From: Karalla daura
Lineage: Eukaryota; Chordata; Actinopteri; Chaetodontiformes; Leiognathidae
Length of the DNA stretch: 64,000 nt
Assembly (NCBI GenBank): GCA_029224185.1
Contig: CM055196.1
Coordinates: forward strand, 7,455,427-7,519,426
Reading direction: 5' to 3'
How positions within the stretch are numbered: the stretch's first letter is position 1; each line of letters begins with the position of its first letter. This document shows, piece by piece, positions 1 through 12,915 of this stretch. A program made the position numbers and the translations under genes. A model generated the notes under the pieces. It had not been told where the DNA came from. It saw only the letters and a program-made list of their open reading frames with translations, and searched no databases.

Positions 1-964
1 CAGTTTGTAGTGCGGTTAGAGGTCTCTGGTGTCCGTTACATTTGATGCTTTTTAGTTTGGGAAAAGGTCGCGATAGGAAATTGTGGTGAAGCGAATTTCA
101 CCCCTTTGGACCGTTTCATTTTTTTTCCATCTGCTGATTTCCTCTGCAAAGACGTTGTTTGTGAAACCAGACAAGACTGTGTCACACTCAGCTAAATTTA
201 GAAACACATACTGCGAGACTTGCTTATAGCCACAGCCCTCGTTTTTGAATGAACAGATTTACAAGTGCCACAAAGCATTCCTCTCTCCATATATCGAATA
301 CATTATTTGCGGGTGGCTGTTTCTCCACTGGAACTCCATGATGTCACTTTTTGTGGCTGATGGGAGATTTGTGACACAGCAGCATCTACAAGATTCACGG
401 AGGTGTGAAGGACGAGGCGTACAGGGACGAGAGGGCGTCTTCCTTCCAGCAATGAAACAAGCAGTTGAGCTGACTGCCTGTCAACGGTGCGGGCACCAAA
501 TAACTACGTCCCGAAGTTTTAGTGGGGGACAGCTATAGGTAAGAGGGCAATTTTAAAAGCATTTTCTACACAGAAACCTAGACACATGTGTAGATACATG
601 CATATGTAGATACAGTGATGCCAAACTGGAGGTAAATACAGTAGGGACATCACCTGCTATAGTTTCCCTTTATTGAAGTTTCACTCATGCTTCCGATGGT
701 ATTTTTACCATGGCTCACAGAAATTAAGATTTCATGGACTCGATCGACTAATTACTAAAAGCAGTTGTCAATGTAATTGTTAGGCCATATCTCTCTCAAA
801 CACTCCATTTGAACATTCTTCCAAGTAGAATTTTAATGTCTTTTATCCAGTTCTTTCGCTCCCTACCAGTGGTCTTTATGGCTCAGCACGTGTTGTATAG
901 TCACTGTTGTATATACTGTAAAACCGTGCACACAGACACACAATACACAGAACCTGTTTGTACC

Positions 965-990
965 CACACACACACACACACACACACACA
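965..990. repeat. (CA)n microsatellite
   Basis: Uninterrupted CA dinucleotide run of 13 units. Confidence 0.95.
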
Positions 991-1124
991 GCCAAGATTG
1001 AGTAGTTCTTTACTACACTGCAGGCGTGCTTTGATGGATGCTATCTCGTGTGTGTGTTGGTGTGTTTGCCAAGGGGAAGGGGCAAGAGTAATGAACATTT
1101 GTTGATCTGAACCCCTAGCTGATT

Positions 1125-1126
<2 letters not shown>

Positions 1127-1198
<72 letters not shown>

Positions 1199-1201
1199 AC
1201 A
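1127..1201. repeat. (CA)n microsatellite
   Basis: About 33 perfect AC units followed by one ATAC interruption; it opens long but meaningless frames on both strands. Confidence 0.97.
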
Positions 1202-4200
1202 GTCCCTTGTTTATACCCAACCTTGAGATCAATAGGTGCATTATTACAGCCACAGCCACAGGTTTGATAAATAGTACAAGCTGGATTTGTCTGCAGAAAA
1301 AAAAGCCTTAGGATTGAACTACAGTCTGAATTACACTGAATAAAAAACACACAGGGCGCCAAGCAGCCCACAAACTTTAATGCTGACAAATGTTAATTTC
1401 TCAATAAAGCAAGAAAATGAAGGTAAGCCTGAGAACAATTTCTGTGATTGTGATCCAGTATCCCAACATTGTGAACAGTATCCCTCTCTTAGCACCATCC
1501 AGAAACACATATATAATCACACACACACTGCTCAGCCTTACAGGGCAGGGAAATTAAGTGCATTTTTAGGCTTCCCTACTATAATGAAAACAGCTTCATT
1601 TGCATAAAACAATAATTGTTCTGCATTCTGTTTCAGCGACTCTCTCATTACATTTTTGCCTCTAAACCTGGCCACTCCTCTTTCAGTAAAGCACCTTAAC
1701 CCTTCCTTCCAAGCTCAGGGCAGGCTGCAGCATCTGTATTTTAATCTAAACTCGAAGACAAGGTCGCATAATAGCATCAACAAGGTAAAACTGAGGAACC
1801 TTATGGAGGAATAACTAACATATGAGGTCTAGAGACACTTAAACAGTGCTCCTATCTCTATGTGTGGTGCAGGTCTTTCAGGTTCCAAGGAGTTTTCCAC
1901 TTGTAAGTATATGTATAAGGACTGGACTGAAGTGAAATGCTGCTATGCTATGGTACATCCCTCCATCTAACGTTGCAGTCACTACACTGGAGTCCATCTC
2001 TACGGGATAGTCCTGTAGTGCTGTACTCCTTTAATAAAGAATAAATCAATATTTTCTGAATGAGGTTAATGCTATCCCCGCTGTCAAAGTTGTGGAGAGT
2101 CAGACACATTACAGACCCTAACAAACTCAAAATCAAAGGTCTTTAATGAAATAATGACATTACTGTGAGCTCTAATATGTGTCATTAGGGCAGGCGTACA
2201 GGGGGGGAGTTCATGTTAGCAGGACAGACATTTTGGGGAACCGGCAGTGTGTCATTTACTTGTTTTCTTCTGCTGGACCGATCAACACAAGACTCCAGAA
2301 CTCACGGAGGAAGAAAGCGAAGAAAGATCACAAAGTCCATATTTATTTATGCTTCTGAAATTTCACTGTTCCCCGTTTGAGCAGTGCAGTGCCCGAGCAC
2401 AGCCCGCAGAGCAGCACGCTCATAGAGAGTGTGCATAAAGCTCTCCCACGGTCAATCAGCGAGCCCTGCATCTATTCATGAGTGCGATTTCACAGCGGCA
2501 CAGACATGGGCACTCGGCGCAGAGGGAGGCTTAGTCCCAAGGGCAGATAGCAACTCGCAGCTGGGCCAGTCAGAGGATCTGTGCTGAACCCCTGACCTTT
2601 CCTCCAGGACCACCACAAGGTCAGGGTCTATGCATGTACACAGGGATTATTGCTCATGTCGCTGACACTTTTTAAGTACTTAAAGAAGAACAGTAGGAAG
2701 CAGCCACTGCACTTAAAAGACTTTAAAATTCCCCTCAGTGTGAGAGTGGATGCTGTGTGTGTGTGTGTGCCTGCCTGAGACCCTACCAGGGTGTGTTCCC
2801 TGCCTTCATCCGACAGTATGAGCGCTGTAGTCCACCGCACGGCATCACTGGGTACGAAGTGGGTCAGATAATGGAGGGATGGAAACCTGAGATAACGCTC
2901 TGTGGATGTCCGTGAAAGGCGTTTCAGAATATAAGCTTTAGCAAAGAAATTGGAACAACGAAAAGAATTGGGACAAGACAGATTTAGGGGTGGGCGGTGT
3001 GGAGCCTGGTGCCGCTGACTTCAGACACTGCCGACCTGTTTTACTGAGCGAGAGGGAGGCCGAAGTTTGGGCCTCAGCAGGTCCCTTTTCCATCCTCTCT
3101 TGACATTTCTGCTCTCGGCCTCCTTCCCTCTGGCCCTGTGCCCTGTCCCAGGAGAACGTGCTGCTGGCCCGGTAACCCACCGAAGAACTACGCTCAACGT
3201 GCTGAGGGCCGGCATCCAACCAGCGCCGTGACAGAGAAACCTGCTACGAGGAACAGGCTCTGGTTTGGCTGCTCGGTGGCTGCACTTCTAACACGCCAGA
3301 AGTTGCGAAAGTCACAACCGTGACAAATTCTGGCTAATGCTGCCTCCACCCCGTCTCGGGTGCATCCATGTGGGGGTGGGTAAATGTGCTGTCGCTCTGC
3401 TGCCTGCCGGCACACCTGAAGATGTGTGTGCTCTGCTAAATTAGGATACGTTAAGATCTCACAAGTCGAATCTACAATGTAGTAAGAACCTCACAACGGT
3501 GAAAATGTTTAACTTGTGCGTAATGCATAAAGAAAGTTAAGGTGTAGGCTTCCTGTGCTTCCATGCTAACACATCTAAACAAGATAAGAGAGCAAGTTGT
3601 CTTTGAGTTCTTCAGTGTGAGCCCTTGTAGGGTTCAGAGTGACTGATGGATGTTTTTACATTTTGCAGGGAAAGAGAGGTGACATGGTGAATAGCTGGAA
3701 CGTCCCTGGTTCGAACCCGTAGGTCTGAGCTGTCCGCAGCTGAGCTGACAGTCGGAAGGTAAAGTGAGGTTATGAGACAATCTGAGGAATGCGTGAACGC
3801 AAGGAAAAGGAGCAGATGTGCAGGTGTGTGCGAGTGTACGAGGACCAGTCAGTCATTGCATCATTCCAGATAATGAGCCTCCCTTTGGTACACACAGTAT
3901 CAGCACTGACGAGATGTCCTAAAGGCCACAGTTTGCTGCTTTAGCTGTTATATCAGACGCAGTATGTGCCATGTTCACCGTTTCTATTGTGTGTATTTGA
4001 TGCTGGTTCGCATGCTTATGTGGAAGGGTTCGTGAGGTTGCTTATGATTTTCTGTTGCATCCTCTAGTGTCCATGTCTAATCTAGATCAGAGGGTAATAG
4101 ATCAATATGGGAATTATGGTGGTGTTCAGTTGCCCATTGCCACAACTCATCCACTCTGCATTCATTCATTATGTAATGTGAAACATAATCAATGTCAATG

Positions 4201-5244
4201 TTTATTGGACAGAAACCTGTGTTTTCGTTCCCGCTGCTGCAACGCATTAGTTTTAATTACAGTTGGGGTTTCTTTTTGCGCCACAGTACAGATAGTACTG
4301 AAAGTGGCCAGCGCCATCCAAAAAGTAATAAATCAATGGAACGAGCTGGTGATACACACAAACAATTTAGAAGTTAGAGCCCACTTTCCTCATAATCAAA
4401 TTCTGGATGGTACTGATTCTGGCTGGTCTCTTGAAGAAAGCGTGATACGTGCATAAAATAGAAAAGTACACAATTAATCAAGCTGTGTCACAATTAAATG
4501 AGTCTTAACTGATGAGCAGTCAGTGCATGAAAAAAGTAGCATCACATCTTTTAGAGCTTCGTACAGATGTGTGGCGAGTTCCAGTGTAAACGTATTACAA
4601 GATGAGAGTATAAGAGCAGGGAGGTGTAGTGTCGAGAGCAATAAAGTCTGGAAATGGAAATGCACAAGCAACAGGCTGATTCTGTCTCCTCAGCCATGCC
4701 TTCATCTGCACTTCCTTATCTTTTTTGTTGTTTGGTGCAAAACATTGCACACATGTTTTTTCATCTGCTTTTGACTTTTGAGAATCCTCCAGTGTGCACC
4801 AGGCGTGCCCACATCTGCCTTAAAATTCCCATCGTTCAGTGCTCAAGGCTGAAATTTTTACATGTATTCAAATACCCAAAAATCTCTGCCTTACTTTCTG
4901 TTTTAATTCAGCTGCACATTGGTCTCAAAACTGACAGCTACACAGCCAGACCACTTTGCTTACACAGTATTATCCTATCTGCATGTTGATATGTCTCGAT
5001 ATCATCATCATATTGATTAATCTGAGAAGTTTTATACAATCTATATTGAAACTAAAACAACGGTAACGCAAGACGAAATAGCTCCACGGGCCCTAATGTG
5101 TGAAACTGCTCTTCAACATGTGGCATAAGCATGAACATGAATCACATAAATTCTCTTCCTGGAAATAGCACAAACAAACCCGGGACTAAAACTGTTCACG
5201 GGAACCAGCGAGCAAGTGTTGACCCTTTGCAACCTGTGTTTCAG

Positions 5245-5280
5245 AGTGTGTGTGTGTGTGCGTGTGCGTGTGTGTGTGTA
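5245..5280. repeat. (TG)n microsatellite with CG interruptions
   Basis: TG run containing two CG steps; alternating purine-pyrimidine throughout. Confidence 0.9.
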
Positions 5281-8200
5281 CGTGTTTCTCCCACACTGCA
5301 CACTCAGCGCTGCAAATAATCCCAGCAGCCCGAACTAGCTCATAGCTTGAAATATCACACTATTAACATCCCAGCATCACTGCTTTAAATATCGCAGCCC
5401 CAGTAGCCAGCAGCACCTTCACAGGCTCATGTTGGCAGAACACGCTGGAGCACACGTACGCTCCTCGCAGGCAGCGGCGCTCCTGTCACATTAGCCACAG
5501 TTGGAGTCACAACAAAAACTGACAAACCTGAAATAACACTGCTCACATCGCTGGGGCCAATAGGAAACAGCCAGATACCTGAACCTGAAAATCCCCTCGA
5601 GCGGAAACAGTGAATCTGAAATTTCCGCTATAAAATAAAACAACAACAACGTGAAAGCGGGATGTTTCTAAGAAGTGGAAGTGAGCGTAAATCTCTGCTA
5701 CTTCCTCTCAGCAAAATGAAGACGTTTGCTGTGATGTCTTAATACCCCTTTAAGCCAGACAGAAATTGCAATTTTATACATTCTACTGTAAACGTTTCAG
5801 CCACGTCTTTCAAGGCATTGACACACAAATCAGCAGCATGCTCGGCCTGGGAGCTAAACGCCCGGTGCCGATACACTCCAATAAATGATCAAATACTGCG
5901 CGATCATTTGGGGTTTTTTGGGGGGTTTTTTTAGACACCACACCGGCTTACGCAAATGGAATACAATTATCCAGGCTCCGAACCGCACCAGCTTTGTCCT
6001 TGATGACAGGCGCAAGAGTGGCGGGCGGCGTGGACTCTGGCACCAGGCCAGGAGTCATAAAGCCAGCGCAGCAAACGGCACGAAGAGCTGCAACCTTGGC
6101 TCCGCAAACTCCACCGTGCGGCCGGGCGATTTTATCTGGGCCTGCTCGGCACCATTATCAGATCGCCGCGTAATTGCCTGAAAGAGCTCATTGGTTGCGA
6201 TTCCCAGTGTTTTCCAATTTCCACTCACTGTGGGCAATATTGCCCACTTCAGAGAGGTCACTTTCAACGCCGTTATAAATGAGGCAGAGCGACGGTACAG
6301 CCCTCGCCTCCCTCCTCACCTCGTTAGGCGAGCGCTGCAGCCGACGCGTTCCAGGTGTTTGTGCTTGCGTTTGCTTATAGCGCATGAGGCACATGTTTAC
6401 AGCTTGCCTTAGCAATCCAGGCTGGGGTTCATACTGAGGATGAGGAGAGGTGCTCCATGTGTGGCCCAGGTGACAGAAAATGGTCGAATGAAGTATTTGT
6501 CCTTCTTCTCCGGTGCTAAAATGGAAGTTATGAGTCAATGTTTTTTATAAAAAAAAGACCTTTTATGATTACATTTTGGGTGTGGGAATATTATGGGCTG
6601 TTTTTGCAAAGATTCACCTCACACAGATGTCATGTCTTGCCTCATGATCTTGCGTGATGATTTTGATTCAGATTTTTTGTTTCCGTTTTTTCTTAACAAC
6701 AGAGCTTAGGAACTTTTCCTGATACAGCGATACAGCACCAGGATGGAGGGTGTACAGCTCCCGCCTACACAGTTTGAACCAGCATCGTAGGAGCAATCGG
6801 ATATTGAGGAGGAACCAAGAGCACATACAGTATGCAGACATTATACCAGAAAAATCATTAAACTTCTGCCTTCATTTACTTGTGTTTTAAAACAGGGTAC
6901 GGTACATACAAAGTGTTTGTAAATTTGGAATAGGTTGGTCACTGTTACAATGAGAATGAGCTGTTGTCTTTGCCATACATCTTCGTCATTATTCATAATA
7001 TATAAAGCCAAGGCAAATGTGTCTTTCCATTTTAGGTCCTCTTTAATATGCCTATTACAAGCTGAACAGTAAAAAGACTGCTCTTGTCCTCCAGTCAAAT
7101 GCAAGCTGCCATCAGAGCATCAATGGTGACACACAGACTGATGTCTTGTTTGAGTTCAATAATAATCCGACCATCTCCTGCCTGCAGTAAGCTAATTTTC
7201 CATTTCTGAGGGGCCTATTTCCTATTTAAATACAATATTATTGATTTGGTATTGTTTTTCATGGGTGCACATCTGCATTTTATGCTGACATGACCAGCGT
7301 GTCGGGCTACACGATGCTGTAAGTGGCTCAGTAATGATGTTGACAGAGGCTGTGCGGTGGCCTCAGCAGTAGGCTGGAGGGCGCTGCCGAGGCTGGAGTG
7401 TGAGAGTCAAGTGGTTGGAGTCAATGATGGGAGAGGGGCATTCAGCCATCGACGTTGAGGTCGACATTAAGAGATGCTGAATGGCTTCCTGTGCTGGTTT
7501 CAAGGAACGCTGGATGCTCACGCATCATCTTTTCACATTAAGTCCCATCTGCAGATGCTGCATTGCTGCAAAAGCCTTATACAGCCTTTAATAGTAATAG
7601 TACCTACATTTATTCTAATCAAAACTTAAGACTCCTCCAGTTGTTTTGAAAGATAAACTTCATGCGGATTTGACAGAAAGTCTTGGTTTTTCATAGCCAA
7701 GTATGGCAGGGGCGCTGCTGTCAAGAGAGTAGAGGATCCTGTCATCTTTTATCCTTGGTGTCTGGAGCGGGGGCAGGGATGCCTGGCAAGCATCACACCT
7801 TGGACTGTCTCAAGGCCCAACAATCAGACAGTCAGCTCAGATCTTCTCAGATTTGCGCCGGTAGAAACAAGACCTTCAGCCTTCGTTTTGCTGTGTTGTG
7901 ATCCAACCGCAGCCTCTAATCCGAGCCGTAAAGGTGAACATTTCCCATTCCTCATCTCCTCCCCTCTGCCTCTCATGCCCCTGATTTCTCCCTGGCGTCT
8001 GGCCAGATGACAAGGTACAAAAAAAAAAAAAACACTTCAGCCTCGTACGTTTTACTGCTGTCCTCAATGACTGTCTGAAGGAGCAGTAATTTAGGTCATG
8101 AATCATGCAGGGCACATAAACGGCGGCGGAGGAGCCGCTATGATACTACTCACAGAATAAAGCATTTATGTTGCCTCAGTTCAGCCTCAGACAGAAGTGT

Positions 8201-9299
8201 CACCATTTTAGACGCGGGTTTGTGTGAAATGGGAGTGATGAACAAGCAGACGTGTTACTAGAGAGCTGCTATTCTGAGCTGCTAAATTGCAGCCTAATAC
8301 CAGGACAGAGGATTCAGCACGCTGGACAGCAGCCATGTGTCCCTCCTCAATGAAATCACACTGAATGTGAGCTTTAGAGAAGCGTCACAGGACAGAGGCA
8401 ATGCTTTATGTATGTTTCGCTGTGATACCAAACATTCCAAACGGCAACAACAGCACTGTGTACAAGACTTAACAAGGTCTGGATAATCACAAGAGGAAAT
8501 GGCAAAAAAAAAAGAAAGAGAGAAATTCTGAGGCTTTGAAATGCAAATGAGGTGTTGCATGTTACCTAACCGAGAACACCTACTGCCACTTGAGACAACT
8601 AAGAAAAACCTCCTCCTTTATATGTAAATCTTTGATAGGAGGACTTGCGATATTAGTCCAAACATGGCAGTACAAAGGTTATTATCAGGCTAATTATTAT
8701 AATAGGGTGCTGAGTCAGCACCTCGCTCACGTCCCACTTCTTCTACATTTCCTTTAAAAAAGCCAAAATGTGATCTCAGTCTATTGGTACATACATTATT
8801 ATGCACATGTGGGAGATTCCAGGTTTGCATTCATTTGTATGTTTTACAGGTTGTTCCAGAAGTGTGGTTCAACAAAAAAATAAACAACAAAACAAACATT
8901 AAAGCGAGCCGTTTCTAGGACCACCCACGTCCAGTAGATGTTTGATTTCCTGCAGCACTACTGTACTCTGTTTCTCAGCTAACAGAGGCCTGCTTGGATC
9001 TGAAAATGCTCAACGCTGAGGGGATCGAGATTATGCCAAACAGGCGCAACAACCCGACATTAGGCAGAGCTTTACATTAAAAGAAGCTGTGTGCCAGGGT
9101 GGATCTGCATCAGCAGTGCAGTACAGTGAAGCAGGGAATGCAAACTCTTTCATTTTCTGCCTCGAAATACTTTGAAAATCAAATATCGAAGACAGGCCGC
9201 AGAGTTTGGCAGGGATCCAGCATGACGCTCAGCGCTGCTCTGTTGTTCTCTTTAAGCGTGAGCTCGTGTGTGAGAGGGCTTTGGTGTTGCTGGAGAAGC

Positions 9300-9335
<36 letters not shown>

Positions 9336-9351
9336 CACACACACACACACA
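9300..9351. repeat. (CA)n microsatellite
   Basis: CA run with a single GC interruption near its middle. Confidence 0.95.
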
Positions 9352-9647
9352 GAAAGCTAGCACTGCAGGTATCCACTGCGGAACTGCCCGAGCCCGCTCC
9401 AAGCTACGTCCCAGCGGAGAGTTTCGTCTTATCTGGCAACTTTGCGGCGTCTATTGTTCACTTTCCCACAAGGGTCTGGAAGATGGATGAGTGGATGTGA
9501 CAGGAATGCTATGTGACTGTCTTGCACAAGGTGAAGTCTGCTGTCTGTGAGTGCCACCTCTCTGTGTTTGAAAGAGCTCCCCCGGCTTGTCTCCAACTTC
9601 AGATCGGCCATCCACGGAAAAAAACAGATTTATTAGAGCAATTCAGA

Positions 9648-9945
9648 TCTATCCGTCCATCCATCCATCCATCACCGCACCCACTTTGTTCCTCAACGGT
9701 GTTGCGGGTGTGTGCTGGAGCCTATCCCAGCTCTCATAGGACGAAGGCAGAGAAAACACCCTGGACAGGTCTCCAGTCCATCACAGAGCACACGCACCAT
9801 TCACTCTGACACTCACATCTACTGTAGCGGTCTCCATTTGGCCTAAACATACATGTTTTTGGACTGTATGAGAGAGCCAGAGTACCTGGAGAGGTCCCAT
9901 GCAGACACAAAAAGCACATGCAAACTCCACACTAAAACACCCTTG
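9648..9945 (-). repeat. Dispersed repeat copy, reverse orientation
   Basis: Begins with a (CCAT)n run (9655-9673), then GGAGCCTATCCCAGCTCTCA, CCTGGACAGGTCTCCAGTCC, ACATGTTTTTGGACTGTATG and CATGCAAACTCCAC. This is the reverse complement of the tRNA-headed, ATGG-tailed family, and one of the longer copies in the window. Confidence 0.75.
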
Positions 9946-10469
9946 GGCCTGACTCGGGGACTCCTATTGGGAGCAGAAAGACCTAACCTTTCACTTTCAT
10001 CTATCATTTCAGAACAAACCTGACAAAAACCTCCATAAACTGGCCTTCAAACTGCTAACAAATGAAACATCTTGATTTCCTCCCTCTTCTCTTCTCTCCT
10101 CTGCTTTGCACATAGTCCCAAACTATTTTTAAAACCTAAGCAAACAAGAAAGCAGGCGGTGTCTAGGATGACTCAGATTCCGGTCGGCTACTCTTTCACT
10201 GAGAACAGGTTAAATCTGCTAATACCCAACACCTGTCACCTCTCTGGGCATGTCCTGCTTCCTGAGCTTTTCACAGACAGCAGGAGTCACGGATATATGG
10301 GTTCATGCCAGTAAATGAAGCAGCCACCTTTGGTTGCTGGGCTAACGCCGGCCTTTTGGAACCAGTACAAAGAGTCTCGGCTATATTTAGGACTTTTTGG
10401 CAACCACGAGCAAGAGTCGGTGCGGGCTCAAAGTGTCAGTTGTAAATTAGGAGACAATGGCCAACTTAC

Positions 10470-10541
10470 AGTTCAGAGAGCTGCAACTGCCTGAAGATCC
10501 CCCAGGACAGCTCGGTCAGCTGGGGATTCCTGGACAGGTTT
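10470..10541 (-). CDS. ntrk3: TrkC exon 4: third leucine-rich repeat unit
   Basis: A 72-nt internal exon, phase 2 at both ends, encoding NLSRNPQLTELSWGIF then RQLQLSEL. The NLSxN...LSW...LxL(S/Q/R)EL framework is the third LRR shared by Trk receptors. The acceptor is strong (ctcctcctcttcctcag|AAAC) and the donor is CT|gtaagttgg. In TrkA, TrkB and TrkC of mammals, as I recall them, this unit is 23 residues (69 nt); here it is 24 because of one extra residue between NLSRN and the following leucine (NPQL rather than NxL). The reading frame is intact. The next exon, expected to encode the LRR C-terminal cap (motif NCSCDIRW), was not found in the 10.4 kb that follow in the gene's direction. Confidence 0.94.
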
Positions 10542-11232
10542 CTGAGGAAGAGGAGGAGAAAGACAGACAGAGTTGTTAGGGAGTTATTGTACATCCGTGT
10601 ATTCATTATGATCCTGGGAGCACTGACATTGACAAGTGTGTCACTTCCCATTCACCCATTGCTTTGATTTAGCTTCCGTGAGCCATTCAAGTGTTTCATT
10701 CCCTGATCTTTCTTCAGTTTCTGACAAAAATCCTTCCACATTCGGAGGCAAACAACTTTTAACCATTTTTTGAAGTGAATCAGCAACATACCAAATTCAC
10801 AGCTGCTTCCAGGACGTCTCACCCCCTTGTTGTTTTTGACAATCCACAAAACAAATTGACAAAATTGTTTATTTGTGTTAGCTACGAGCTACGCCCGAGA
10901 GAGCGCGTGAGTGTTTCTTCGATTAGGGATTTTAGAAGTTTGAGCACACAGCACACACTGAGGTTTCCGATCTACGACAAACTGTGCTCACGAAAAAAGT
11001 TGTTGTTGTCGAACCGAGTAACAGTTTTGGAGACAAAAAATCCCAAACAACGTAATCCCAAACCCTCCCACGACGGATATTCAGCACCGAAGGTTTCCAC
11101 TTCAGTGACATCACTACCAGAGTGTGTTATAAAGGTCAACATCAGGAAGATTTAGAAAGACAAGTAATCAGGGATTTGTGATCAATGATGCTCACACACT
11201 GAAGAATTCACACACAGAGCAGGCAGCTGCCA

Positions 11233-11235
11233 AAC

Positions 11236-11274
<39 letters not shown>
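11233..11274. repeat. (CA)n microsatellite
   Basis: CA run with an ATATAC interruption near its start; 240 bp before the TG run at 11510. Confidence 0.95.
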
Positions 11275-11275
<1 letters not shown>

Positions 11276-11506
11276 TGTTTGAACTTTACACAGTCGTGAC
11301 TCATCTCCCTCGTAAACCCTTCAGGCTCGCAATAACGCACAACACAAACACAGGTGTTGGTTTCCATGGCGACGCAAAGCCGACCACGTTCTGGCGCTCA
11401 GGCTGGTGTGAGTGCAGGGACGAGAGGCGCACACGCCGGAATCCAGATCACCTCATTATTATCAATAATGAGATTATCAAAGCCTCCTGTGTAGGGATGT
11501 GGCTGC

Positions 11507-11509
<3 letters not shown>

Positions 11510-11575
<66 letters not shown>

Positions 11576-11584
11576 TGTGTGTGT
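11510..11584. repeat. (TG)n microsatellite
   Basis: About 37 units with one GA step near the end. With the CA run at 11233-11274 it forms complementary arms about 240 bp apart. Confidence 0.97.
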
Positions 11585-12306
11585 CATACCTCAGATATGG
11601 TGACAGTAAACACTGCTGATAAACATTTTATTTCACACTTGACTTGATAGCTTGATTACATTACACAGACTCCAGTTCCTCTGCTCGGATTTAAATGATG
11701 TGAATCAGCGGTGACGCCACAGCCTCCTCTGCCACCACAGCCCCACCAACACAACACCAACTTTATTTATTTATAAATATCAGGTGGGCTGCTTTTGCCG
11801 TGCCTATTTATATGATCTTCAGGCACAAGGTCCATTGCTGTGTCTGTCCTGCTTGTTTTTAGCATGACAGCAACAGACAGATAGCTTGGTGACAATGCCC
11901 TGTCTTTGCATGCATTTTAAGCAGCAACACACGTTAAGAAACCCAACTGTTACTGTTTTCTAGACAGTTCATCCTCGATCGAGAGGTTACATTGTTCGGC
12001 TTGAAATTTTCAGCTTGATTCTCCTCTTACGAGCTAAGTTCATTTACTAGTAAGCCATTGTGAAGTAACAGCTTGATGAACTGAGGAAAAGTAGATAATT
12101 ATGTTCCGATTTTAGGTCAAAAAGAGGCCAAAACACTGGGACCTTTTGGGCGTTATTAAGTGTAGGATTCCAGTACGTTCCAGTACAGTGAATACCTCCA
12201 CCTGGGCGAGATGATTACTTTACAGGTGGTGATAAATAACTGACTAATTCACTTACCGCACAACATCTGCTCAAGTAATAAAATGAAATAAAGTGCACAC
12301 AAGCAG

Positions 12307-12325
12307 CACACACACACGCACACAC

Positions 12326-12363
<38 letters not shown>

Positions 12364-12368
12364 ACACC
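12307..12368. repeat. (CA)n microsatellite with CG steps
   Basis: CA run with two CACG interruptions and one CATA near the end. Confidence 0.95.
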
Positions 12369-12744
12369 ACCACTGCTAAATTTTCCTTTTCATCAGAACT
12401 TTTCAGACACAATTAGAGCAGTTGACGGCGATTCCTGTCCCGTTCGTCTTAAAAGTGGAGCTGGCCCAGAGGAAGATGAGGGGAGACGGAAATAGAAAAA
12501 GTGACTGGAAAAAAAAAAGAAAAACAGAGGAGGGGAGGAAGACAAATGGGGGAGAAGGAGGTGACGCCGACGGTGAGAATGAGAAAGGGACTCGCAGGAG
12601 AGCAAGGGAGAGAGAGAGACGTACCGCTTCGGCCCACAGTCAATTTGACACAAACATTCGGTCAACAGGAGATGTGTGCACACACGCCAACAATCCAAAA
12701 ACAATCATGCACTCTAAAAATTTCTCTCTATGCCCCTAGATGGT

Positions 12745-12915
12745 GAGTTTGTTGGTGAATGGTGTAAGTGACTGGGAACCTGTTCTACTGTCGGTGTAGT
12801 CCTGACCGTCTCCCTTCGTATGTGCGCTGGAGATAGAGACTCGCTTTGCACCCAGTGAGTAGTACAAACCTGGAAAGGCGATGAGCAATTGAATGGATGA
12901 ATGAATGAACCCCTG
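12745..12915 (+). repeat. Diverged dispersed repeat fragment
   Basis: Weak copy of the (ATGG)n-tailed family: GTGACTGGGAACCTGTTCTA, GTATGTGCGCTGGAGATAGA and a TGGATGAATGAATGAAC end. Old and strongly mutated. Confidence 0.5.

Larger units (their letters stand above)
1..10469 (-). other. ntrk3: ntrk3 intron 4, partial (at least 10.5 kb)
   Basis: Sequence downstream of the exon at 10470-10541 in gene orientation. I searched the minus strand for the LRR C-terminal cap exon (NCSC.IRW and the following tryptophan/cysteine pattern) and did not find it, so the intron is taken to continue past position 1. It contains CA tracts, one reverse-oriented copy of the (ATGG)n-tailed repeat (9648-9945) and a perfect Pol III B-box-like motif (3708-3718). 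Confidence 0.75.

Noticed and set aside
1041..1389. Open frames made of CVCVCV or THTHTH repeats here and at every other CA/TG tract
   Set aside because: Direct translations of dinucleotide microsatellites; not proteins.
3640..3720. tRNA gene around the GGTTCGAACCC motif
   Set aside because: No acceptor, D or anticodon stem could be drawn, and the T stem does not pair properly.
9655..9673. Tandem CCAT units (also at 35592-35617) as a possible CRISPR-like array
   Set aside because: These are simple tetranucleotide tails of a dispersed repeat in a vertebrate genome; no spacer structure.
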